The notes: generated by a model from the sequence alone, not told the origin. 64,000 bases of DNA from Trichormus sp. M33_DOE_039 (GCA_015296085.1 DVDT01000021.1:62001-126000), one strand, 5' to 3'; positions 22,453 through 33,181 are shown, counted from the first letter of the stretch. Numbers and translations: made by a program.

Positions 22453-22959
22453 ATGTATGACAAGATTTTAGTTGCTATAGATCAATCAGAAATTAGTCAA
22501 CATATTTTCGATGAGGCTGTATTTCTAGCTAAAGCAACTAATGCAGAAATGATGTTGCTGCATATTCTGTCGCCGTTGGAAGATCCTTATATTAGTCCTA
22601 TCTTTATGCAGCCTGATGCTATTTATCCCACCGTCCCACCAGCACCCACGGATACATATATTCGACAGTGGGAACAGATCAAACAAGAAAGATTAGAATG
22701 GTTGCGATCGCTAACCAATACAGCTACAGATACAGGTGTAAAAACTGGCTTTACGCAAAATATGGGTGATGCAGGTCGGATCATTTGCGAAGTAGCACGC
22801 AGTTGGCCTGCTGATTTAATTATGCTTGGTCGTCGTGGTCGTGCTGGATTAAGTGAGTTTTTCTTGGGTAGTGTGAGTAATTATGTACTTCATCACGCGC
22901 CTTGTTCTGTGATGGTCATCCAAGGAAAAACTACCAGCAACAGCACCGTTACTCAGTAA
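22453..22959 (+). CDS. Universal stress protein (UspA family); ORF track starts at an upstream TTG (22447)
   Basis: MYDKILVAIDQSE...; ADLIMLGRRGRAGLSEFFLGSVSNYVLHHAPCSVMVI. Confidence 0.93.
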   Translation: MYDKILVAIDQSEISQHIFDEAVFLAKATNAEMMLLHILSPLEDPYISPIFMQPDAIYPTVPPAPTDTYIRQWEQIKQERLEWLRSLTNTATDTGVKTGFTQNMGDAGRIICEVARSWPADLIMLGRRGRAGLSEFFLGSVSNYVLHHAPCSVMVIQGKTTSNSTVTQ

Positions 22960-23073
22960 GTAAATAAAAAAAGCTTAATAATCATTTACACAAACCAACC
23001 CTTTTAAGTACTTATGATAAAATAGGTTCTAAATTTTACAACAACTAAGACTAGTCTTAGTTACTCTCTACCT

Positions 23074-24840
23074 ATGGAATCACTTGCTTATTTGCATCTA
23101 GCCGAGAGTTACGAAGCATCTGGGTATTCAGAAGAAGCATCTCTTACGGATATTAAGTTGTGCTTTCAGCAACTAGCTTGGATTAAGAACCACAGCGGAA
23201 TTTTGATCTTAGCTGTGTCCTTAGCTATGGTTTCTTTGAGTTTACCAAACCCAGCAATGGCTATCAAACGGGGTGACAAAGGCCCTCAAGTTGCGTCTCT
23301 CCAGCAAAAATTACAAGCAGCTGGATACTTTCAACAGAATCCTACAGGCTATTTTGGTTCTTTGACAGAAACTGCTGTGATGAATTTTCAGCAAGCCAAT
23401 GGCTTAAAAGCAGATGGGGTTGTAGGGACTAAAACTCTGGCGGCTTTAGCATCTGGTTCTGGGTCGAGTGAATCTGTATCTATTACTAATGATCAACCGC
23501 CAAAAGTCACATCAAAGCGATCGCTAAAAAAAGGTGACAATAGTTATCGCGTCATTTCCCTACAACAGAAATTGCAAGCGGCTGGATATTTCAGTGAACC
23601 CATTACAGGTTTCTTTGATGACACTACACAAACAGCTGTGATTAAATTTCAGCAAGCGAAAAGACTAACTGTAGATGGTATTGCAGGTCAGCAAACACTA
23701 TCAGCTTTAGAATCAAGTGTCGGAGAGTTCAACACTACGCCTTTTTTAGCCACTGCGCCAGAACCTAAAATTACAGACACCTTTCTCTCATCAACACCTC
23801 AAATCGAAATCATCCAGCCACCAGTTAAACCTTCTAGTCGCCCACAGAAAAAAATGCGGCTGGTCAAAACCATTTCTTCTAATAAGATTTCCCCTAAATC
23901 GGTGGTTTATTCGGGTAATGGTCTATTTTTTGCCCAAAACATGATGTATAACCACTCCATCACCGTGTATAACCGGGACTATAAGTTAGTCAAGGTCATT
24001 CCTGATGAAGTGGATTTATCAAAATATGGTTACGCTAAAACCCCAGGTAAATATAGAGGCGCACCCGTTGAGGCCAGTTTTTCTCACAATGGTAAGTATG
24101 CTTGGGTGTCTAACTACCAAATGTATGGCCGTGGTTTTAATAACCCTGGAAGTGATAAATGTTATCCATCGCAAAAAACTGACAAGAGTTTTTTATATCG
24201 CATCAATACAGATACCCTAAAGATTGAGCAAGTGATTCAAGTTGGTTCAGTCCCAAAATTTGTTGCGGCTTCTCCTGATGAGCAATTAATTTTAGTTAGT
24301 AACTGGTGTTCTTGGGATTTAAGTATTGTAGATGCTAATCAAAATCAGGAAATAAAAAGAATTAAATTAGGTGCTTACCCTCGCGGAATTGCAGTTGAAT
24401 CTACTTCGGAAAAAGCCTATATTGCTGTGATGGGTTCTCGTGATATTGCTGAAGTTAATCTCAGAGACTTTTCAGTTAAATGGCTGAGAAATGTCGGCAA
24501 TTCACCCCGTCATTTGAACATAGATCCTCAAGGTAAATATCTCTATGCTTCTTTAAATGGTGAGGGGAAAATTGCTAAGATTAACTTACGTCAGAGAAAA
24601 GTAGTAGATAAAGTCATCACAGGCAAAGCACCGCGCAGTATGGTTTTATCTGATGATGGTCGAATACTTTATGTTGTTAACTATAATGAACATTCAGTCA
24701 GTAAAGTTCGCACTAGCGACATGAAAGTATTACAAAAAGTCAACGTACAAGCAAATCCTATTGGCATTACTTACGATCCTCAAACTAAGGAAGTTTGGGT
24801 AGCTTGCTATTCTGGGAACATCATGGTTTTCCAAGACTAG
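23074..24840 (+). CDS. Two peptidoglycan-binding domains plus YVTN-type beta-propeller protein
   Basis: Duplicated LQQKLQAAGYF...GYFG..TETAVMNFQQANGLKADGVVGTKTLAAL; C-terminal repeats such as GNSPRHLNIDPQGKYLYASLNGEGKIAKINL. Confidence 0.88.
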   Translation: MESLAYLHLAESYEASGYSEEASLTDIKLCFQQLAWIKNHSGILILAVSLAMVSLSLPNPAMAIKRGDKGPQVASLQQKLQAAGYFQQNPTGYFGSLTETAVMNFQQANGLKADGVVGTKTLAALASGSGSSESVSITNDQPPKVTSKRSLKKGDNSYRVISLQQKLQAAGYFSEPITGFFDDTTQTAVIKFQQAKRLTVDGIAGQQTLSALESSVGEFNTTPFLATAPEPKITDTFLSSTPQIEIIQPPVKPSSRPQKKMRLVKTISSNKISPKSVVYSGNGLFFAQNMMYNHSITVYNRDYKLVKVIPDEVDLSKYGYAKTPGKYRGAPVEASFSHNGKYAWVSNYQMYGRGFNNPGSDKCYPSQKTDKSFLYRINTDTLKIEQVIQVGSVPKFVAASPDEQLILVSNWCSWDLSIVDANQNQEIKRIKLGAYPRGIAVESTSEKAYIAVMGSRDIAEVNLRDFSVKWLRNVGNSPRHLNIDPQGKYLYASLNGEGKIAKINLRQRKVVDKVITGKAPRSMVLSDDGRILYVVNYNEHSVSKVRTSDMKVLQKVNVQANPIGITYDPQTKEVWVACYSGNIMVFQD

Positions 24841-24924
24841 AAACTAATGAATCGTTCAAAAATGACAAAAAAATATCTATTACTTAATAGCAATAGATAG
24901 TTAGCGAGGAAATAGGTTGTTAGC

Positions 24925-25632
24925 TTAGATTTTGGATGATAAGCTTGGCAATTTTGATTCCAGAATCAAATCCACGGCAGTGCTTAAATTTGCAACAATG
25001 AAGTCAGGGTGGTAAAGCTCTAATTGAGTGCGATCGCGAATACCAGACTCCACAGCCATGACTTTGATATCATGCTTTTTTGCGGCTGCAATGTCAGCTT
25101 CCGTATCCCCTACCATCCAAGTATCGGCTGCGGGTGGTAGTTCGCCTACGGCCTTAGTCATCAATAAAGGTTTATCTTCAATATCACGGGTTTTTACATA
25201 ATCGTTACTGAGACAATAACAGCGATTTTCAGGAAAAAACTTACCTAAATCATATTTTTGAAAGGCATAGTCTAATTCCCGCACCCGACGCATTGTCATC
25301 ACCGCTAAATCAACACCAGCTTGTTGAATTTTTAATAATGCTTCTACCGCACCAGGAACAAGGATATCATACTGAAAGTAAGGTTCTGTATGTACTGTTT
25401 TGCGTCGCAATTGAGCAAATTCTTGCGCTTGCATTTCATCTAAACCAGAAGTTAAGGCAATTTGTTTTTCTGGAATTCGCGATCGCTTCATCTGCCAAAA
25501 TTCTGATTTAGCAAGTTCTTGCACTGACTGTCCTGGACGGCGGATTTCTTCTAGGCAAAATTGATAAACACGATAGTACCTCTCGGAAACATCCATAATG
25601 GGGCCGTCGAAGTCGGTAATTAGTCTCAGCAT
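24925..25632 (-). CDS. HAD family hydrolase
   Basis: TDFDGPIMDVSERYY; VGDTEADIAAAKKHDIKVMAVESG. Confidence 0.88.
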   Translation of the reverse strand: MLRLITDFDGPIMDVSERYYRVYQFCLEEIRRPGQSVQELAKSEFWQMKRSRIPEKQIALTSGLDEMQAQEFAQLRRKTVHTEPYFQYDILVPGAVEALLKIQQAGVDLAVMTMRRVRELDYAFQKYDLGKFFPENRCYCLSNDYVKTRDIEDKPLLMTKAVGELPPAADTWMVGDTEADIAAAKKHDIKVMAVESGIRDRTQLELYHPDFIVANLSTAVDLILESKLPSLSSKI

Positions 25633-25732
25633 CGGCGGGAGTCTATATTAATTTTTATTAAAAATATCTTACTTCCATCTCGAAAAATAAAGTTTAAAAT
25701 TTTGAGTATATTTTCCTAGTGGCTGATCACTA

Positions 25733-26887
25733 TCACGTCGCACATTTCGACTCAATACCCTTCAAATCAACACTGCACTGGGCATAGAGGCTGACTGTAA
25801 ATAGAGTCCCAACACCGACTTCACTCTCAACGCTAATCTTTCCTTTATGAGCATCCACACACTTTTTGACAATGGATAATCCTAAACCCGTGCCGTGAAT
25901 GTTGCCGACGTTGCTACCACGATGGAAGGGGGTGAATAAATTTTCCTGGTCTTGTTTGGTTAAGCCAATACCCTGGTCTTGAATCTGGAATTGAATCGAG
26001 TCTGGCTCACATCTTAACTGGAATGTCACTTGACCGCCTGCTGGAGAATATTTCATGGCATTCTCCAACAAGTTATTCAGAATATGCTGCAACAATTTGG
26101 GATCAAGTTCATAAAAGGGCTGTTCACCTTCGCTGCATCCTTGAACAGTCAAGACTAGATTGTGTTCAGTTTTGGCACGAGATTGCAGATCCTCTACCAA
26201 ATTAGAGCAGAACCAGATGATATCGACAGGTTCAGATTCATACTGGAATTGCTCTCTTTCTACTTCGCCTACGACTAAAACATCTGTAATTAATTGCGCC
26301 ATTTGCTTGATTGCGGTTTTAGCTCGTTGAAAGTGAGCAGCTCGTTTTTCGGGAGTGAAGGAGTTTTGTTCCAAAAGTTCTATTGACAGCAGTAGGGAAC
26401 TTAACGGATTGCGAAATTCATGGGAAACGATGGAGACGAATTGAGACTTCAGTTCATTCAGTTGCTTTTCTTGCTTTAGTGCTTGCTGTATAGCTTGTTC
26501 AGCTTGATGATTTGCCCAAGCCACCTGGATGGCAATACTGAGATCCTGCTCTTCAAAGGGCTTGACGACGTAGCCTTGAGGTTGGGTGGCGATCGCCTCT
26601 TTTAAAGTCGCGGCATCGGCATGGGCGGTTAAAAATACGATTGGTAAATGGAATTGCTGACGAATCAACTCAGCTAACTCAATTCCGTTTGTTTTGTCTT
26701 GCAGGTAAATATCCATCAACACTAGGTCGGGCTGGGTTTGAGCGATGAGTTCTAGTGCTGTCTCGGCACAATCAGCCTTTCCGACTACAACATAGCCCAG
26801 CTTGCTCAAATGGTGCATGATATCCAAAGCAATAATCCATTCATCTTCAACGATGAGGATATTTAAAGAAGATGGAGGTTGTGCCAT
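25733..26887 (-). CDS. Response-regulator receiver plus histidine kinase
   Basis: REC domain (DLVLMDIYLQDKTNGIEL), HisKA SIVSHEFRNPLSSLLLSIELL, HATPase GTGLGLSIVKKCVDAHKGKI. Confidence 0.93.
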   Translation of the reverse strand: MAQPPSSLNILIVEDEWIIALDIMHHLSKLGYVVVGKADCAETALELIAQTQPDLVLMDIYLQDKTNGIELAELIRQQFHLPIVFLTAHADAATLKEAIATQPQGYVVKPFEEQDLSIAIQVAWANHQAEQAIQQALKQEKQLNELKSQFVSIVSHEFRNPLSSLLLSIELLEQNSFTPEKRAAHFQRAKTAIKQMAQLITDVLVVGEVEREQFQYESEPVDIIWFCSNLVEDLQSRAKTEHNLVLTVQGCSEGEQPFYELDPKLLQHILNNLLENAMKYSPAGGQVTFQLRCEPDSIQFQIQDQGIGLTKQDQENLFTPFHRGSNVGNIHGTGLGLSIVKKCVDAHKGKISVESEVGVGTLFTVSLYAQCSVDLKGIESKCAT

Positions 26888-26888
26888 G

Positions 26889-29800
26889 CTATAGCCTTTT
26901 TTTAAAGGTAATTTTAAACTGGCTACCCTCCTGTCTGTCTAGCTCAATTTTGCCTCTAAGTTGTTGAGTTAACCCGTAAACCAGTTGCATTCCCAGTGAG
27001 TCAGTACGCTGCGGGTCAATGTGAGCCGGAATTCCGACCCCATCATCTTTAATCATCAAGCAATAGTTACTGGTATCCTCCAAAGAAAATCGCAATGTGA
27101 TTTCGCCCTGTTGATTGGGGAAGGCATATTTAAAAGCATTAGAAATCAACTCATTAATAATTAAGCCACAGGGGACAGCTGTATCCAAATCTAACTCCAA
27201 ATCAGCTAGATCCAGGGTGACACGAATTGACTCATCAGCCGTGCTGTAAGAGCGAACCAAGTTGTTAACTAGGTCTTGAATATAGGTAGTAACATGAATG
27301 CGGGCAAGATTGTGAGAACGATAGAGGCGTTCATGAATTAGTGCCATCGTTTTCACCCGTTGCTGGCTTTCATTGAGTAGCCGCAAGATGGCGGGATCTT
27401 CAGTCGTGTTTGCTTGCAGTCGCAAGAGACTGGAAACCAGCTGCATATTGTTTTTGACCCGGTGATAGACCTCGCGCAGTAAGACTTCTTTTTCCTGGAG
27501 TGATTCTCGGAGTTGGCTTTCAATCTGTTTGCGATCGCTCACATCCAGGACGATCCCATACCAAAAAATTTCGTTGTTCTCTCGACGTTCCGGGCGAGAA
27601 TTCACTCGCACCCACTTCACCTGACCTGATAGGGTAACAATACGATATTCGTGAAACAAGGGTGTCATCGTTTCTAGGCTGTGATCTCGTGCGGCAAAAT
27701 AACCAGCGCGGTCATCTGGGTGAATCTGGTCGTAGATTGGTGCTGGGTCTTGCAACAGTTGTACTGGTGATACTTCCCGCAGATCCCAGACTGCCGGACT
27801 GACATATTCAAAGCGGATGAGAGAACCGTCCGAATGAGTAACTAGAATGTGAATTTGGGCAGGGGAAGCGGCGGCAATTTTTTGAAAGCGGGCTTCACTT
27901 TGTACCAAAGCCTCCTCTGCTTGCTTGCGATCTGTAATGTCATTACCAATGACGAGAAAACAGGGAAGGTCATCGATATCAATGAATTCGGCTGAAGCGA
28001 TCGCAGTGCGTGCCTCTCCCGTTTTTGTGCGGATGATACACTCCAGATTACGCACACTGCCAAGTTCTAAGAGGTATCGCTGAACTATCCCCTGATCGGC
28101 AGGGTTGATGAACATCTGAAATTCATCGGTATGACGACCAACCATTTCCACACGGGAATAGCCAAACAATTGACTAAAGGCCTCATTTAAATCAATGATG
28201 CGACGATCTTGCAAAGAGGCAATAGCGATCGCATGGGGTGAAATGTGAAAAATTTGCTGAAACTTGATCTCTGCTTGCTGCCGAATCTGAACTTCTTGGC
28301 GGAGTTGCTTGGTTCTTTCTTGAACGCGTTGTTCTAGTTCCTGGTTGAGTTGCTGCAATGCCGCTTCTGCCTGCTGACGATAACTGAGTTCTTGTTGTGC
28401 CTGTTGGTAGAGTTGGGCTTGCTGAATGGCGATCGCTAATTGATCAGCAACTTGACGGGCTAGTTCGACTTCTTCATCTTTCCAGGGAGCTTTGTCTTGG
28501 GGGTTTGCCAGCGACAAGCTCCCCCAAATCTTCCCTTTGAGGACAATCGGAATTATCAGCCAGATGGAGCGAAAGTTTTTGGCGATTTCTTGGTTGACTG
28601 GATCATTCACTTGCTCCATGTCATCAACCCGCACGATTTGAAATTGCTTGATTTGGGCAGCATAGGAATTACCCTCGTCAGGAATTTCAAACCCTGTGAT
28701 ATCGGGCAGTGATTCATCTATACGGTGACAGGCGACTACACGCCAGCATGAGCGATGGGGAAAATACTGGACGATCGTTGTTCGATTAACTCCCAAAAGC
28801 TGAGTCACTTCAGCCATTGTGGTAGAAAAGATAGTAGGTAAATCCAAAGAATTACGAATACTCTGCACTACTCGATTTAGGGCTTGGGCTTGACGTACCT
28901 GTTGCTGTAAGATGCTCTCCACACTCTTGCGATCGCTGATATCCATTAACAAGCCATCCCAAATCACATCGCCATTGGCTTGGGGTTCTGGTTGAGCAGC
29001 ACCGCGCACCCACTTCAGCAGACCGGAGGGGGTAATAATACGCCACTCCTGTAGCCAAGGTTGTAAACTTTGAGCAGAGGTAAGAATAGAGGCTCGCATC
29101 GCTAATTCGTCATCTGGATGTACCAGATTCCAGATCAGGGAAATATTTCGCTCAATTTCAGCTGCGTCTATTTCCCAAAGACTTTGACACCCAGGACTCA
29201 CATAAAGCACCTCATCAGATCCATCAGGGTGAAGCACGTAGCGGTAAATCACCCCTGGTACATTCGTAGCCAAATTGCGAAATCGGGCTTCAGACATTTT
29301 GCGTTCAGTGATATCCTGAGCCACACCTGCTCGACGGATCACTTTTCCGGTTGCGTCAACCACAGGAAACCCACGATCATAAACCCAACGAATTTTTCCA
29401 TCAGGCTGAACAACCCGATACTCAATTGCAAATGGTGTGTTGGTATTGTTCAAATGATTAATTACACGCTGGCGATCGCTTGGATGAATAGCATCAATAA
29501 AAGATCGGGGATGTTCATACAAACTTTCACAACTTCGTCCCCAAATCTGCTCATAGACGGGGCTAACATAGAGCATTTGATTAATTTCTATATCGGCTAG
29601 CCAGAACACCTCTTGAATGTTTTCTGCCATTTGCCGAAACTTTTCTTCACTCTGGTGCAATTTGGCAAAGGATACTTGCAGTTGCTGCGCCATCTGGTTA
29701 AAGGACTGAGCCAGTGCATTGATCTCTTGGATGCTTTGTTGTTGCTCGACTCGATAATCAAAATTGCCCTCTGCTATAAATTTTGCCGCTTGGCTCAATC

Positions 29801-30944
29801 TGTGAATTGGCATAGCCAGCCAACGAGCGGTTAAAAATCCCAAGCCTGCTGACAGAAGCAGTGCCACCAAGCACAGCCAGAGTGTAGCATTAGTATTAGC
29901 ATTCATTTGCTCTGCAAACGCAGATTCAGGAATGACAATCACTGCCAGCCAATTAATTCCTCGTGGATCAACGATGGGGGTGAGTTGAATAAACTGCCGT
30001 TTTCCTGCCAAGGTGAATTCGATTTGTTGGGGATGCTGAATTTGAGACAGATTGCCAAAGCGATTCAGCAAATGTTGAGTCGTCAACCGAATCAAGGCAT
30101 CCTGGCTTTCTAGGGATGAAACGCGCTCTGCTGTGTTCTGATTACCGAGTCTGCGAATAGGAGATTCTTGAGTTGAAGTGGCAACCAATAACCCAGAACC
30201 CTCAACTACAAAGACTTTGCCTAATTTAGTAACTTCCAGTTTTTGCAAAAACTTGCTGATGTGATCCAAAATCAGTCCAGAGTTGACAACCCCGACCTGT
30301 TTTCCTGTCGCATCGTAAACGGGCTGTGCTGCCATTAACCCAATGCCAAACTCCTTGAAAGTCCAAGGGAAAATCTGACTCCAAGTGGGTTTCCCTGCTT
30401 TGATGGCATAGCGATACCAGTCATCTAAACGGGGGTCGCGGTAGGGTGCAACTTGTAAAACTCCCGTCCGATTTCCAGCTTGATCTAGTTCATAGCGCAA
30501 AAATTTCCCCTGAGAGCGATCAATTACCGGGTTAGAAAATGAGCCATCAATTTGTCGCCCTACTGAGATATAGTTTCCCGACGGTGTAGCGATGCCTGTA
30601 TTTGTGACGGAGTGAAAAACCTGAAGTTGAGCTATTAGATAAGGGTGGAGGCGATCAAAGTCCTCGGTATTGACATGATTCAGCCGAATTGCATTTGCCT
30701 TAATTTGATTGAGTTGATGCGGTGCAGCTAAATAGGAATTGAGCTGGTCTCGAATCTCTTTACTGGCTTGATTTCGTAACTGAACGGTGAGGTCGTGAAT
30801 CGCATTTTGTCTGTGACGGAATGAAAAATATCCTGTTAGCCCTGTCACTGCCAAAATTTGTAAGACAACAGAACCAATCAGAACAGTCTGCAAGGAAATA
30901 TGACGACTGAGGAGTCTGCCCCAATTAGACTGTCTTGCTGGCAT
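26889..30944 (-). CDS. Multi-sensor histidine kinase (dCache-HAMP-PAS-PAS-GAF-PAS-PAS-HisKA_2-HATPase)
   Basis: N-terminal TM and extracellular sensor, HAMP, repeated PAS/PAC (DITERKMSE, DISDRKSVE, DITDRKQAEE, DVSDRKQIE), GAF, HREVYHRVKNNMQLVSSLLRLQAN. Confidence 0.93.
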   Translation of the reverse strand: MPARQSNWGRLLSRHISLQTVLIGSVVLQILAVTGLTGYFSFRHRQNAIHDLTVQLRNQASKEIRDQLNSYLAAPHQLNQIKANAIRLNHVNTEDFDRLHPYLIAQLQVFHSVTNTGIATPSGNYISVGRQIDGSFSNPVIDRSQGKFLRYELDQAGNRTGVLQVAPYRDPRLDDWYRYAIKAGKPTWSQIFPWTFKEFGIGLMAAQPVYDATGKQVGVVNSGLILDHISKFLQKLEVTKLGKVFVVEGSGLLVATSTQESPIRRLGNQNTAERVSSLESQDALIRLTTQHLLNRFGNLSQIQHPQQIEFTLAGKRQFIQLTPIVDPRGINWLAVIVIPESAFAEQMNANTNATLWLCLVALLLSAGLGFLTARWLAMPIHRLSQAAKFIAEGNFDYRVEQQQSIQEINALAQSFNQMAQQLQVSFAKLHQSEEKFRQMAENIQEVFWLADIEINQMLYVSPVYEQIWGRSCESLYEHPRSFIDAIHPSDRQRVINHLNNTNTPFAIEYRVVQPDGKIRWVYDRGFPVVDATGKVIRRAGVAQDITERKMSEARFRNLATNVPGVIYRYVLHPDGSDEVLYVSPGCQSLWEIDAAEIERNISLIWNLVHPDDELAMRASILTSAQSLQPWLQEWRIITPSGLLKWVRGAAQPEPQANGDVIWDGLLMDISDRKSVESILQQQVRQAQALNRVVQSIRNSLDLPTIFSTTMAEVTQLLGVNRTTIVQYFPHRSCWRVVACHRIDESLPDITGFEIPDEGNSYAAQIKQFQIVRVDDMEQVNDPVNQEIAKNFRSIWLIIPIVLKGKIWGSLSLANPQDKAPWKDEEVELARQVADQLAIAIQQAQLYQQAQQELSYRQQAEAALQQLNQELEQRVQERTKQLRQEVQIRQQAEIKFQQIFHISPHAIAIASLQDRRIIDLNEAFSQLFGYSRVEMVGRHTDEFQMFINPADQGIVQRYLLELGSVRNLECIIRTKTGEARTAIASAEFIDIDDLPCFLVIGNDITDRKQAEEALVQSEARFQKIAAASPAQIHILVTHSDGSLIRFEYVSPAVWDLREVSPVQLLQDPAPIYDQIHPDDRAGYFAARDHSLETMTPLFHEYRIVTLSGQVKWVRVNSRPERRENNEIFWYGIVLDVSDRKQIESQLRESLQEKEVLLREVYHRVKNNMQLVSSLLRLQANTTEDPAILRLLNESQQRVKTMALIHERLYRSHNLARIHVTTYIQDLVNNLVRSYSTADESIRVTLDLADLELDLDTAVPCGLIINELISNAFKYAFPNQQGEITLRFSLEDTSNYCLMIKDDGVGIPAHIDPQRTDSLGMQLVYGLTQQLRGKIELDRQEGSQFKITFKKRL

Positions 30945-31093
30945 GGTCTAATGTTTTTGAGAACAAGGTATTTCCTCCATATCACTACGGTATCATTAAA
31001 CACAGTTTTCTGAAAAATTACTTTACCCCTGCTCTTTCATTGTGGTTTTGGGATTTTAAATCTTAGATTGTTTCTGGAAATTCTCAATATAGA

Positions 31094-31154
31094 AGGGTGC
31101 GTCAATGTGTGAAAATCTTGCGATGGTAAGATATTCTTCATGCTGACGCACCCT
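31094..31154. terminator. Long hairpin between GST gene and downstream kinase gene (terminator or small palindromic element)
   Basis: agggtgcgtca ... tgacgcaccct with inner pairing (aatctt / aagatt). Confidence 0.65.
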
Positions 31155-31217
31155 ACTTCCCTATTCTTTAAATTTCACAGAATTTTCCAGTTGAGCGACA
31201 TTCTCTATGTTCAGATA

Positions 31218-31916
31218 TCAAGACTTAACTGTGTTCGCTGATTGATTGAACAGTAGATCCCTCGATTTTTCAACATCTAAAGCCTGATTTTTAAAAGCTT
31301 CTGCCTTCTCGTAGGCACGAATTACTGCTGGACGCGCCTGAATTGTGGCAAACCAACGTTTCAAGTTAGGGAAATTATCTAAGTTTTGTCCTTGGCGTTC
31401 ATGGGGTACTATCCAGGGATAGGCAGCGATATCTGCAATCGAATAATCGCCAGCCACAAATTCTCTATCTGCTAGTCGTTTATTCAGCACTGCATACAAA
31501 CGTGCTGTTTCATTTACATAGCGGTTAATAGCATATGCAATTTTTTCAGGTGCATACTGACTAAAGTGGTGATTCTGCCCCGCCATTGGCCCTAAACCCC
31601 CCATTTGCCAGAATAGCCATTGTAAAACTTCTACCCGTTCGCTGAGATTTGACGGGATTAATTTTCCGGTTTTCTCCGCTAAATACAACAGAATAGCACC
31701 CGACTCAAAAACGGAGATTGCTTCACCCCCATTACTGGGTTCATGGTCAACAATTGCCGGAATGCGATTATTTGGGGAAATTTCCAAGAATTCAGGTTTA
31801 AATTGGTCACCAGCACCAATATTTACAGGAATTACGTTATAAGGTAGGCCGACTTCTTCTAGAAAAACAGTGATTTTATGACCGTTAGGAGTTGTCCAAT
31901 AATATAGGTCAATCAT
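31218..31916 (-). CDS. Glutathione S-transferase family protein
   Basis: IDLYYWTTPNGHKITVFLEEVGLPYNVIPVNIGAGDQFKPEFLEISPNNRIPAIVDHEP. Confidence 0.92.
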   Translation of the reverse strand: MIDLYYWTTPNGHKITVFLEEVGLPYNVIPVNIGAGDQFKPEFLEISPNNRIPAIVDHEPSNGGEAISVFESGAILLYLAEKTGKLIPSNLSERVEVLQWLFWQMGGLGPMAGQNHHFSQYAPEKIAYAINRYVNETARLYAVLNKRLADREFVAGDYSIADIAAYPWIVPHERQGQNLDNFPNLKRWFATIQARPAVIRAYEKAEAFKNQALDVEKSRDLLFNQSANTVKS

Positions 31917-32004
31917 ACTGATGTCTCCTGGTTAATTATTAGTAATTAGTCAACAGACATTGAGATTTGTGACTCTCTGCCTGTTTCCCTGAAGGGTTAC
32001 TGCC

Positions 32005-32670
32005 TTATCCTTGATACGGGTTATCAATTTTATCTACGAAAACGTTATGAGATAATGGCAAGCGACCCGGATCTAAGCGGGGTTCAGCAGCGTAGCCCAC
32101 GGGAACTAAAACTGCGATCGCTAAATCAGGCTCATTCTCTGCACCAATGACTTTTTTTACTTGCTCTTCTATCCAACCATTCATAAAACAGGTAGATAGT
32201 CCTAAACTTTCTGCGGCTAAGACTAAATGTGTTGCAGCAATAATCGCATCTTTAATCGCATATTCCCGGCGTTTGTCTCCTAGTCCTGCTTGGAATTGGG
32301 GAATAGCATTTTTAAAATAGTTGACTGTACCTTCGTTCCATGCGCCAGTTTGCAACGCTTTTTCAAACACTGGGGTTAAATCTCCCTCTCCAACTTTGGG
32401 ATCTGCTGCAAACACGAAGGTGACTGGGGCTTCCACAATTTGCTTTTGATTCCAAGATGCAGCTGCTAAGGCGGCTTTTTGCGCTTCGTCTTGAACTAAC
32501 ACAATCCGCCAGTCTTGGATATTAAAACTACTAGGTGCAGCTACAGTCAACTCTACTAATTGCTTGAGCAGTTCTGGTGCTATGGGATCTGGTTTAAAAG
32601 TCTTGATGGAACGTCTTTGAATAATGGCCTTGGGTACGTCTAGAGGCTGAGTTTGGGTGATTGTACTCAT
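32005..32670 (-). CDS. Nitroreductase family protein
   Basis: IIQRRSIKTFKPDPI...APSSFNIQDWRIVLVQ...GLSTCFMNGW. Confidence 0.9.
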   Translation of the reverse strand: MSTITQTQPLDVPKAIIQRRSIKTFKPDPIAPELLKQLVELTVAAPSSFNIQDWRIVLVQDEAQKAALAAASWNQKQIVEAPVTFVFAADPKVGEGDLTPVFEKALQTGAWNEGTVNYFKNAIPQFQAGLGDKRREYAIKDAIIAATHLVLAAESLGLSTCFMNGWIEEQVKKVIGAENEPDLAIAVLVPVGYAAEPRLDPGRLPLSHNVFVDKIDNPYQG

Positions 32671-32715
32671 GAGATTCTCCTCTGATTTGATTTAATAGGA
32701 TTACGCTGTGAGAAA

Positions 32716-32743
32716 TTACAGACGCGATGAACCGCGTCTGTAA
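32716..32743. terminator. Hairpin TTACAGACGCG-atgaac-CGCGTCTGTAA between thioredoxin and nitroreductase genes
   Basis: Perfect 11-bp stem read directly; only weak T-run, could instead be an attenuator or repeat. Confidence 0.6.
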
Positions 32744-32822
32744 AAGACTACTGAGAATTTGGTAATTGGTTATAAATTATTCCCATTACCAACCCTGACT
32801 TGATCACTAGTAATGTATCTGA

Positions 32823-33155
32823 TTATTCTTGCCGAATATGCTGTGTTAAGGTCTTGGTCAAACTGATTTTAGCAACAGCCCCCACCACTGTATCGACTTG
32901 TCGCCCTCCCTTGAATACCATCAGAGTAGGAATGCTACGAATTCCATAATGGCTAGCAACAGTGGGATTTTGATCTGTGTTCAACTTTACCACTTTTACC
33001 TGCCCTGCGTATTCGCTAGCAACTTCATCGACAACTGGTGCTACCATCCGACAGGGGCCACACCACGGGGCCCAAAAATCCACTAACACTGGAATTTGAC
33101 TATCCAGAACTTCTTGTTTAAATGTGGCTTCTGTAACATTTATGACGGATGACAT
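32823..33155 (-). CDS. trxA: Thioredoxin (TrxA2-like)
   Basis: [60 protein letters not shown]. Confidence 0.95.
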   Translation of the reverse strand: MSSVINVTEATFKQEVLDSQIPVLVDFWAPWCGPCRMVAPVVDEVASEYAGQVKVVKLNTDQNPTVASHYGIRSIPTLMVFKGGRQVDTVVGAVAKISLTKTLTQHIRQE

Positions 33156-33181
33156 AGTTGTCTCCCTGATTTAATTCATTT

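Noticed and set aside
29118-30113. Plus-strand ORFs (160, 73, 68 aa) opposite the large histidine kinase
   Set aside because: Shadow ORFs antisense to a well-supported conserved CDS
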